Source: Lasiosphaeria ovina (Eukaryota; Ascomycota; Sordariomycetes; Sordariales; Lasiosphaeriaceae). Taken from it: DNA of 64,000 nucleotides. A program made the translations under genes and the position numbers. Location of the stretch: positions 4,402,001-4,466,000 of the forward strand of contig JAULSN010000003.1 in NCBI GenBank assembly GCA_033439765.1, written 5' to 3'. Shown in pieces: positions 12,798 to 20,239 of the stretch. Positions within the stretch are counted from its first letter, which is position 1, and the number at the start of each line of letters is the position of its first letter. The notes beneath the pieces are model-generated. The model was given only the letters and a program-made list of their open reading frames with translations. It had not been told where the DNA came from and searched no databases.

Positions 12798-13362
12798 ATG
12801 GTTTCCGCCAAGCTCTTCGCCCTCGTCTCTTTCCTGGCCGCCGCTCTCGCCAGCCCCGTGGCCAGCCCCAATCCCAACCTGCTGCCGAGCCCCGGCGCGA
12901 AGGCCGTCGAAGTCCGCGGCGAGCTCGGCAAGCGCGTGCAAGGCATCCACCTGGTCAACTGCGGCAGCCCGGACGTCTATTCCATGGTGGTGGTAAGCCG
13001 TGTCCCATCTCGTTCGTCTCCAGATAACAAAGCTTACCAAACTAAAAAAAAAAAAAAAACAGTTTTGCCCCAACGACGGTAGCGCGGCGTGCAACTCGTT
13101 CCCGGGGCCTGGCAACGAGTGCGTCACGCCGCCGAGCGGCGGCGTCCAGTTTTGGGAGTCGAGCGGCAGCTGCGCCTTCAACACGGGCGTGACCTTTTCT
13201 TGGAACATCGAGAGCTCGGCCCAGTCGCAGCCCAACTTCTCCGTCGTCGGCAGCGGCTCCAACGGCTTCACCAGCTTCACCATCCGCAAGGACAACCTGC
13301 GCACCATGTTCTTTGATGGTAACGGCAACGCCTGCCGCAGCGTCTACTACGGTCTTCCCTAA
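12798..13362 (+). CDS. Small cysteine-rich secreted protein with Kex2 site
   Basis: Two exons, 12798-12992 and 13063-13362, give 164 aa. The 70-bp intron (GTAAGC...CAG) has a run of 17 A immediately before the CAG acceptor. Residues 1-18 are a signal peptide (MVSAKLFALVSFLAAALA). A short propeptide ends in Lys-Arg (ELGKR, about residue 47), a Kex2-type processing site. The predicted mature part of about 117 aa has six cysteines, enough for three disulfides, and is rich in Gly, Ser and Asn. No catalytic motif was recognised. Fungal small secreted proteins of this build act as effectors, antimicrobial proteins or wall proteins, and the sequence does not decide among these. A TATA box and short leader support this start. 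Confidence 0.82.
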
Positions 13363-13968
13363 GTGCCTTCTTGGCAAGCACTTGCAAGGGATTGGATGTC
13401 TACCTGGACATGCCGCCGTGAAGTGAACCTGGCTCCAGCTGCTTGCTCATTGGGGATCGGGCGTCGCAGCTCGCCACCACCTTTTGCGTGGCCCTACTTA
13501 GCTGCACGAGGGAACGAGCACCTGGGGGTCGAATGGTCGAACAATGGGTGGAAGTGAGAATGAGGTGGTTTCGTTTGTCTGGTGCAACCTGGCCTGCAGT
13601 ACAAACTTCAACGTCTTGACCGTAGCCTAGTGTTAGCCCGCACAATCTCTAAATTCGACTGTTCGAATTCTGTGTTTCACATGCCATGTGACTTGTTTGA
13701 CTGCAGCTTTGAACTAAAGAGGCTAAAGAGAAAGAGGAAGGCGGCCAGTGATTGTTGTAGAACACAGGGGGGGCATTGACAAATCGAAGAGACCCCTTTC
13801 CTTGTCAGATGGTTCGGCTTTTTATTATTATAACAGCATATCAACGGCTACAAAGGATGTAAGTAATTAAGGTACTTATCAAATTGACCATCACGTCTTA
13901 TCCAAATACACGCCGTCGCATTTCGCAACCCCAGTTCAAAAAGCACAAGACAAGTCCCACCCGACCCA
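13363..13968. other. Intergenic, convergent 3' flanks
   Basis: This lies between the ends of the secreted-protein gene (+) and the lyase gene (-). No open frame with recognisable content was seen. Confidence 0.5.
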
Positions 13969-14830
13969 TCACGCATGCTGAATATCGATACTGAAAAAAT
14001 TGACGACCGACGGCTTGCTCGCCTGCAGGTAGTTGCCGACCTTGAAGTAGCTCTTGGGGGCGTTAAGGCTAAACGTGGTGACGACGACCGGCTTGGCGCC
14101 GTTAAGCACAACAGAGAAAACGTTCTTCTCGTAGTGGATCTCGTACGAAAAGGGCTGGCCGAGAGCAACGCTGCCAATGTCAAACGACTTCTCGTTGCCG
14201 CCGGCGCGCGTCTGCTCCATGCCCACCGTTAGCTTGCCGCCATCGTTGATGAACAGCTCGGCGACCGGCTTGTGCGAGACGGTGTCGTCGATGTGGATCT
14301 GCCCGATGCATGTCGAGCCGCCCGCGCTCACCACCGTTAGGTTCGCGCTGAGCACGTTGGTCGCCCCGTTCGGGTCCCTGTGCTTGTTGTAAGTCGGAGG
14401 ATTCAAAAAAAAAGAAACAAAAAAAAAAGAAAGGGACTCAAAGAAGAAAGAAAAGGAAATAATTCGACGAGGTTACGTACCAGCTGACGGGGTCCTGCTC
14501 GCGCAGCTCGGTCCTGCAGTGCTTGCTGTTGGGCGTGGTGACGCAGCCGGTGCTCGTGTCGCCGGGGACCTTCATCTGCAGCGACCCGTCGGGGCCGGTG
14601 AAGAAGAAGTCCTTGTTCTGGAAACCGGAACATCCCGACAGCTTGGCGCCCGTCACCGTGTCTGGCTTCCCCGGCGAGCCGCTGGGCAGCTGCAGCGTGA
14701 ACTTGCTCAGGTCGAAGTTGCCGCCGGGCGCGCACGCCGGGTTGAGCGCGGCGGCTAGGCTCAGCGACGAGGCGAGTACGAGGATGAAATGGGGGCGGAA
14801 GCAACTGAACAGCAGCTTTGCTGGGCCCAT
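13969..14830 (-). CDS. Secreted PL7-like polysaccharide (alginate/glucuronan) lyase
   Basis: Exons are 14830-14481 and 14377-13969. The 103-bp intron (GTACGT...CACAG) has a strongly pyrimidine-rich body. The protein is 252 aa. Residues about 1-29 form a signal peptide ending near AAALNPACAPGG. The three conserved strands of the alginate-lyase-2 jelly roll are visible: RTELRE (about 107-112), GQIH (about 144-147) and SYFKVGNYLQ near the C-terminus. These correspond to the R-[ST]-E-[LV]-R, Q-[IV]-H and YFKxGxYxQ motifs of PL7, which carry the catalytic Gln/His/Tyr. The splice junction restores the SWDPNGATN strand. The enzyme should cleave a uronic-acid polymer by beta-elimination outside the cell. 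Whether the substrate is alginate or fungal/plant glucuronan is not decided. Confidence 0.85.
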
Positions 14831-16094
14831 GGTTGCTAGAGTAATGCAAAATAAAAAGGGGGTTGGTTTGTGATGGCACGACGAAAGATGGTCAGAGACT
14901 CTGAGCTGGCCAAGTGTGATTAATAGTTAGGATTAATTGACTAGGTCTAGATCCTAGTAGCACAAGAAAGGCCACCAGAGACGGGATCGACGGCCCCCTT
15001 TAATATGCATTGCAGTCTGCCCTTCTCTCGGCTATGGCAGGCACTGCCGGTAGTTAACGTTGCGATGATTATTCTCACCCGGCAATGCCCCATCAATTCT
15101 TTCTTTTCAGAGTTACCACAAAGTATCAATGTGAAACAAGGCCAAGACAAGACATGACCGAATGCGCGTCGCGGGTTTCAGCGTCAGCAATCGCAAACTC
15201 GGCGACCGAGAATATCGGGTCCGCGGCTGCTGCCTCGCGGGGCTGACCACCACTTAAAGTGCTTACCGTGTGGCACAATGGTGCGAACTTCTTGGGGGGC
15301 CGCTCCCGGCGGCCAAGCCCGCAGCCTAATTAGCGGAGTCTTTGGAATCTTATGTGTGTTGAACAGACTCTGTGCTTATTACCTGCGGATGTAGGGTGGT
15401 GGGATGATGGACAGCTGAGATGGATGCATCTGACCCGTGCGGCGGCCCAGCCTGCCCTCACTGAGCTTGGTGATGGGATGCAAGTCAGCAGCCACGATCC
15501 GTTTCATTTGGGGGCTGTCTGGGGTAACAAATTACTTTAAATCAGGGTGAAGCGCCAGGAGGTGTTGATGGTCCTCGCCGCCAAGCAATTGCTTTACAAA
15601 TTGTTTGTTCTCATCCTTCCTTTGTAGTCTTTTCCAAAACAGGGTGATAATGAAATAATTCCGTGCTTGCTGGTGAGAATACTGAATAATTAACCACAAC
15701 AGACTTCAACACGCCTTAGATACTTGCGTGGAGACAAGATCCCAGGTGGGTGACTTTACTCGGTCGCCAAAGTGATGTCTTTGCTACGCTGCCTGCGTTT
15801 AATTACATACGCCCCAAGCCAGCCTGTTGCCAAGGAAGCCAAGAGCCCAGGTTGCCACTGCCGGCCATTACGGCAAGACCAGTCGACGGGAAGCTGAGAA
15901 GCCCGTGCCATCATAGAACATCTCTTGGCCCTCCTGCCTGCCAGCTCGAGGTGTGCTGGCTCGCTCCAAAAAATAAGCCTTCAAATCTCCCGTTCCCAAA
16001 AAGAAAAAGAAAAGAAAAGAAAAGAAATCCCATCACTGCCAGAGCCGGCGGCGGCATAAGCAACCGCTCCGAGAGTGAGGGATCAAAGTCCAAT
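14831..16094. other. 1.3-kb stretch without a recognisable gene
   Basis: Upstream flank of the lyase gene and 3' flank of the Cys-module array. Several GCCAAG/CTTGGC hexamers occur. No convincing coding region was seen on either strand. Confidence 0.45.
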
Positions 16095-16352
16095 TCACTG
16101 GTCCCCGGTGGTGCCGTCGGTGCCGGTGTTGCCGGTGTTGCCGGTGTTGCCGGTGGTGCCTGTGGTGCCGGTGGTGTCGGTGGCCGGAGGGTGGCACTTA
16201 TCGCAGTCGGTTTTGTTGCATTTCACGGCCTTCACGGTATAGCTGGAAAAACAATTGCCTCTGCCCAGATCAGTTGACAGGTCGCACTTCTTCTCCGGCA
16301 GAACAATGTCTTGGTGGCCGCAGGCCCACTGGGTGACGTATCTCCTGCACAT
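16095..16352 (-). CDS. Cys-rich module E with Thr/Gly/Asn repeat tail
   Basis: ATG at 16352, TGA at 16095-16097, 85 aa. The module begins MCRRYVTQWACGH and keeps the array framework M-C-x6-W-x-C-G-x(n)-C-x(n)-C-x(n)-C-x4-C-x2-C. It has no signal peptide. After the last Cys pair a low-complexity tail of TGT/TGN triplets runs to the stop, encoded by a GGTGTTGCC-type tandem repeat (about 16110-16165). The leader contains another microsatellite. An alternative model splices module D into this one: donor GTAAGG at 16480, acceptor GCAG ending at 16345 (136 bp), in frame, which would bypass this ATG. No function is known. The CxxC pairs could bind zinc. Confidence 0.5.
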   Translation of the reverse strand: MCRRYVTQWACGHQDIVLPEKKCDLSTDLGRGNCFSSYTVKAVKCNKTDCDKCHPPATDTTGTTGTTGNTGNTGNTGTDGTTGDQ

Positions 16353-16406
16353 GTTTGCGAAAGTGAAATGAAAAGACTTAAGGAAATGAAAAACTGAGGG
16401 GGGGTG

Positions 16407-16452
16407 TGTTGATGTTGATGTTGGTGTTGGTGTTGGTGTTGATGAAGTTGAT
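16407..16452. repeat. GTTGGT/GATGTT microsatellite in leader of module E
   Basis: About seven imperfect hexanucleotide units (GATGTT, GGTGTT) lie between module D's stop and module E's start. They would be 5' leader, or intron if D and E are spliced. Confidence 0.6.
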
Positions 16453-16476
16453 GTGATGTGGCTGGTTAAATATTCC

Positions 16477-16656
16477 TTACGAGCAACGGGGCGAACACCC
16501 CGGGCAGTCTTTGAATTTTCCCTTGCAATTCTCGTTCTTTGCCTCCATCTTTGTCGTACAGTGCGTCTCACCTCTCGCAATGGCAGAACTGCAGGGGGTA
16601 GGATATGACACTGTGGTGACCTCGCAGCCCCACGTGATGATGACCATCTCGCACAT
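16477..16656 (-). CDS. Cys-rich module D
   Basis: ATG at 16656, TAA at 16477-16479, 59 aa starting MCEMVIITWGCEV. The framework cysteines are present and the C-terminus is DCPGCSPRCS. The stop falls in a GTAAGG context that is also a good splice donor and would join module E in frame. Only 58 bp separate it from the upstream module C, too little for an independent promoter. The frame extends 9 codons upstream to another Met, but MC-x matches the start of the sister modules. Confidence 0.45.
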   Translation of the reverse strand: MCEMVIITWGCEVTTVSYPTPCSSAIARGETHCTTKMEAKNENCKGKFKDCPGCSPRCS

Positions 16657-16714
16657 TCGGCGGGAAAAAAGAAAACAAAACAAGGCGCGAAGTTTGTTGT
16701 TGTTTGATAGTCAA

Positions 16715-16867
16715 TTATGAACCAGCGCAATCGGGGCAGTTCCCACTGTTGGTTTTTGTCTTGGTCTTGCAGTAGGACTTGCCGTTCCTGATTGCCTTGT
16801 CACAGGCTTCTGGATACGATTCAGTGACGTGACCGCAGGCGAAGGTTTCTTCTGTGAGGGTGCACAT
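16715..16867 (-). CDS. Cys-rich module C (50 aa)
   Basis: ATG at 16867, TAA at 16715-16717. It starts MCTLTEETFACGH and ends NCPDCAGS. Its six Cys and the Y-P-x-x-C-[DS]-x-A-I segment align with the sister modules with almost no gaps, although other residues differ. This conservation of the cysteine framework supports it as a real coding unit despite its length. The gap to the upstream module is 51 bp and to the downstream one 58 bp. Confidence 0.45.
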   Translation of the reverse strand: MCTLTEETFACGHVTESYPEACDKAIRNGKSYCKTKTKTNSGNCPDCAGS

Positions 16868-16918
16868 TTGGAGAAAGTCGCGGCTGGCTTGTTGCTTCCG
16901 GTGGCAGTTTTTGTTTCA

Positions 16919-17092
16919 CTACTCGTACTGACGGGTGCAAGAAGGGCACTGGTTGCAATTTCCTGCCCGCAGCCCGTAAGCGTCTTCGCACCAGTGACTA
17001 TTGGCACTGACTGCCTGGGAACACCTAGGCTGTGGGTATCTGTAGGTAATACCTCCACAGCCCTTCCAGAATTCCACGATCCGAAAGCACAT
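16919..17092 (-). CDS. Cys-rich module B' (57 aa)
   Basis: ATG at 17092, TAG at 16919-16921. It starts MCFRIVEFWKGCGG and ends CNQCPSCTRQYE. The framework matches the other modules: M-C, aromatic, C-G, YPxxxC-SQAV, W-C, N-C, C-P-x-C. The ATG lies 31 bp after the stop of module B and directly follows TTTAG, which looks like a splice acceptor. Independent transcription is therefore unlikely. It was found by translating the inter-module gap. Confidence 0.45.
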   Translation of the reverse strand: MCFRIVEFWKGCGGITYRYPQPRCSQAVSANSHWCEDAYGLRAGNCNQCPSCTRQYE

Positions 17093-17123
17093 CTAAAGGA
17101 GTGCAGATGTGGCCGAACGGTGT

Positions 17124-17396
17124 TTACGAGGATCGCTCAGGCTCAGGCTCGGGCTCAGGCTCGGATTCGGATCCGGAATCCGGTTGGAGTTCGGGCTCAG
17201 GCTCGGGTTCAGGTTCTGAATCAAGTTCGATTGGGTGGTAGACGGGGCACTCTTCGAATTCGCACTCCCCCTCCTTATTCTCAACTGACTCGTCACAATA
17301 TTCTTTATCAGCCTTGACTGCCTGGTCACAGGGGGGGATTGGGTAGGTCTTCCTGCTACAGCCGCAGGGCCAAACTATTTTGGCCATGGTGCACAT
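17124..17396 (-). CDS. Cys-rich module B with Glu-Pro repeat tail
   Basis: ATG at 17396, TAA at 17124-17126, 90 aa. The N-terminal half (MCTMAKIVWPCGC...) is the Cys module, with CDQAV and ECEFEECP. The C-terminal half is an acidic tail of EP dipeptides interrupted by LQPDSGSES and encoded by GAGCCT/GAGCCC repeats. A TATAAATA box at 17537-17544 (minus strand) lies 141 bp upstream of the ATG, so this module most likely begins a transcript. There is no signal peptide. Function unknown. Confidence 0.55.
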   Translation of the reverse strand: MCTMAKIVWPCGCSRKTYPIPPCDQAVKADKEYCDESVENKEGECEFEECPVYHPIELDSEPEPEPEPELQPDSGSESEPEPEPEPERSS

Positions 17397-17536
17397 GATG
17401 CTAGAGTGTAGATGTGGCTGGGTATGAATTGGTCTTATCGAGGGGGGGTTGTTGGGGCAGTATTACCTGACTTGTGGCTGTAGGTTCTTGATGTGAAGCT
17501 GTGTGTAGTGGACGCTGATGGTGGGAGGAACGAGGA

Positions 17537-17544
17537 TATTTATA
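17537..17544 (-). promoter_or_regulatory. TATA box upstream of Cys module B
   Basis: The minus strand reads TATAAATA 141 bp before the ATG of module B. It is the only clear TATA element between modules A and E, so B, B', C and D may share one promoter. Confidence 0.45.
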
Positions 17545-17732
17545 ACTCTGCGGTTCCCATCTCGCAGGACCCTTTCCCGTCGAGCAAGTAGTCGGTTGCC
17601 CTCGCCACAACCTGCTAGCGGGGATACTGTTTGTGCAAAACAGGGTGGTATGACCGTATGATGGAACAGACAGTGTTTTGAGGCAAACAGGTGTCGAGGG
17701 AGGGATGAATGTTTGTTTCCTCATGGGTCCAC

Positions 17733-18017
17733 CTAGGTTGAACACTGGTCGCAGTCCAAACTGCTGCAAGAGCCGAGGCGTTTATCTTCCTTTCTCTCGC
17801 AGAAATCCACTCCAGCCTCGATGGCAACGGCACATTGTGAATCATCCCGGACCTGGACGGAGCAGCAAGGCCAACTTATGATGGTCTGTGCACAAATGAC
17901 GGTGATGAGGGATTGTTGCAGGCTGGAGACTTTGCAACCAGAGAGAGAATGCGTGCTAATGGAATGGTTTCTGGTTGTACTAATTGTTTGGTTAATTCGC
18001 AGTTGGCTCTTTTTCAT
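17733..18017 (-). pseudogene. Cys-rich module A, start codon altered
   Basis: The module frame (17897-17733) reads ICAQTIISWPCCS...CDQCST and aligns with the other five from the first residue, but the codon aligned with their initiator ATG is ATT. The nearest in-frame ATG is at 18017, giving a 94-aa frame with an unrelated Ser/Thr-rich N-terminus. A TATAAA element (18031-18036, minus strand) sits only about 14-20 bp upstream of that ATG, which is tight for a leader. So A is either a decayed copy, starts at the distant ATG, or is a spliced exon whose CAG at the module start is an acceptor. All framework cysteines remain, arguing against long decay. Confidence 0.4.
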
Positions 18018-18645
18018 TTGGCTGTGAAAGTTTATATTCAGACAGTGGTCTCAATGGCATGTCAGCACCAACTTATCACCCTGTTTTCCTGTTGACTGTT
18101 TGTTCCCTCGCTTGGCTTGGTGCACAGAATCAAGCAGCCGTCATGGAATGAAAGTTGAGATCACGTGCGGGGGTGCTTTCATGCATCCCCTGAAGGGACG
18201 AACCCCTTCAAGTCCAGCGTCAAGACAAGGGTCTAGAGTCTTCAGCGCCATCGCGACATAAATAACGCTTTCACCATGTCGACCGCCCCCCGCCACTCAC
18301 ATCCAGGTTTGGGGCCTCCGGTCAAGAGCAGCTTGCGTGCGACGCCGAGGGTTGGCTGATTATAAAATATTGATTACTATTATGTACGGGTTTGGCGAGA
18401 GTGATTATCTGCCTGACAGGGGAGGGGGCAAAGTCTAACTAATCCCTCTCTCTCTCTCTCTCTCTCGTAAGCTTGACGGCATCCCAGTCAGAAGCTAGAT
18501 AGGTGATAGGTAGGTAAAAGCAAGTAATCGTTCCCCTCCAGTGATAGGGTTTTTTGTTTTCTTTCCGCAGACAGCCCCCAGCCGCCATTTTCAGCCAGGG
18601 GCGAATCGAATCGTGCTGTGGCGAGACCAACCATGCCCCGCCCCC
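18018..18645. other. Intergenic with CT dinucleotide repeat
   Basis: Promoter flank of the module array and 3' flank of the membrane-protein gene. It holds a perfect (CT)n tract at about 18445-18466. No gene was seen. Confidence 0.5.
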
Positions 18646-20239
18646 TCAGCTCTCAGCATCGCGCTTGACCGGCATGACAATGGTCTCGTCGATGGTGGCG
18701 TTGTGGACGCCGCTCAACCCCGTACCACGACTCACAACATGGGAGATGACGGACGACTTGGTGGTGTGGGGGTGGACGACAATGCCTAGCCACGGCAGGA
18801 AGCCGACGAGGTAGCGCACCAGCAGCGAGCGCGCGATGATGTGGTAGCTGTCGGCGCGCGGCAGGCCGGGGACGTTGCCCCCGAAGCCCGGCGACAGCGG
18901 CGAGGCCATCTGATTCTGCGGGAACGACACGGACCGCGGCGACACGAGCACCACGGCCTCGACCACCTCGTCCGACGGCCCCGTCGCGCCGCTCCCCGGG
19001 TGCGCCAGGATCCCCCGCGCTTCTTTGTTGTCCAGGCTGTCGTTTGACGGTGTCGCCGTCGTCGCTGTTGTTGTCTCCTTCTCGCCGCCCCACTTCTCTT
19101 TGAAAAGCGCGTAGCAAATGCGGATGAAGCTGAACAAGCCCGTCAGGAACGGCAGCAGCTGGGAGGGCAGGTTGAGCCCGCCGGCGCCGTTGTCGCCGCC
19201 GCCGAGCACGTTGTGCACGTGGTTGAAGTTGAGCGTGATCTCGACCGTGATGGCCGAGAAGAGCAGCCAGAACAGGTTGAGCACCCGCAGCGACTTGAAC
19301 ATGAGCTTGAGCCTGGACAGAGATGCATCGTCAGCATTTGCAAGAGTACACGAGTGAGAAAAAAACATACTCCTTGTGGTTGAAGCCCGTGGCGTATTTC
19401 GCCCTGTTCAAGCTGGTCCAGCGGTTGAACTGGACGAGCCCGCGGATGTTGCTGAAGCTGGCCAGGCCGGCGAGACTCGAGACGAGGAACATGATGCTGA
19501 ACCACACGGTGCACGACACGCAGACGACGATGTAGTAGATGCGGATACCGCCGGCAGCGCGGACCTTGGCGAAGAAGAAGGTGTAGAGGACCTCGCACTC
19601 GGGGGAGTTGGGCGGCTCGGAGCCGTCGTCGGGGCCCAGCGAGCTCAGGGTTCCGTTGACGCCGTACAGCCAGAACCACAGACCAAAGATGCTCACGCCG
19701 AGGCTCAGCACGAGGCGGATGTGTGTGCCGAAGCCGCCAAAGGCGCGCACGGCGCGCGGACCCTGGTTGAGGTACAGCCGGGTCCGGTAGCCCCAGAGGC
19801 TGAGCACGCCGAACACGGTGCCGCCGCACAGGTGCATCAGGATCAGGCCGTCGAGGTTGCTGAGCGCGCGCGTCATGCTGTCGTTGGCCATGGCGATGAG
19901 CAGCGCCAGCAGGAAGATGGTGCTGGTGTCGGCCGCCGGCCGGAACTCGCTCGGCACGATGGTGTTGGCGATCCACGACGCGCCCCACGCAAAGTAGACG
20001 CCCAGCCGCACGCCGAGCCCGTAGTAGTCGGTCGCGAAGTCGCTGCGGCAGTCGATGGCGGCGGCGGCGCCGTCGCGGGCCATGAGGCCGATGGCGCTCG
20101 GGTCCACATACATGTCGCCGGTGGATGCGCCGCGTGGGGACCGGGGGAACCGGGGGAACCGGGGGAAATTAAGCTCGGAGCTGGAGTGGTGGGTGTGGAC
20201 GGCCGAGATAATTATGCCATCAACATGCAGCACACTCAC
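18646..20239 (-). CDS. Multi-pass membrane protein, fungal orphan
   Basis: Exons are 20239-19371 and 19312-18646. The 58-bp intron (GTATGT...TCCAG) joins HKE to LKLMFK in frame. From the ATG at 20239 the protein is 511 aa. From a second in-frame ATG at 20113 it is 469 aa and starts MYVDPSAIG. The first 42 residues contain an FPR repeat from a 9-bp tandem repeat and may be untranslated leader. About seven hydrophobic segments follow, for example LGVRLGVYFAWGASWIANTIV, IFLLALLIAMAN, VLSLGVSIFGLWFWLYG, IYYIVVCVSCTVWFSIMFLVSSL, VLNLFWLLFSAITVEITL and LLVRYLVGFLPWLGIVV. They are split by a Ser/Thr-rich loop near residues 370-440. No transporter or receptor signature was recognised, and the role is unknown. 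Confidence 0.78.
20138..20166. repeat. 9-bp CCGGGGGAA tandem repeat
   Basis: Three units overlap the 5' end of the membrane-protein frame and encode FPR triplets if the upstream ATG is used. Confidence 0.6.

Noticed and set aside
12305..13027. 240-aa plus-strand frame overlapping the small secreted protein
   Set aside because: It covers promoter, TATA box and first exon in another frame. The spliced secreted protein explains the region better.
17060..17128. 35-bp intron (GTAAAC...TTTAG) joining modules B and B'
   Set aside because: It is shorter than known fungal introns, and the join changes frame and destroys the B' cysteine framework.
17093..17329. Alternative minus-strand frame in the Glu-Pro repeat of module B
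   Set aside because: It is the Ser/Pro/Asn-rich reading of the same tandem repeat in another frame. The module frame has the conserved cysteines.
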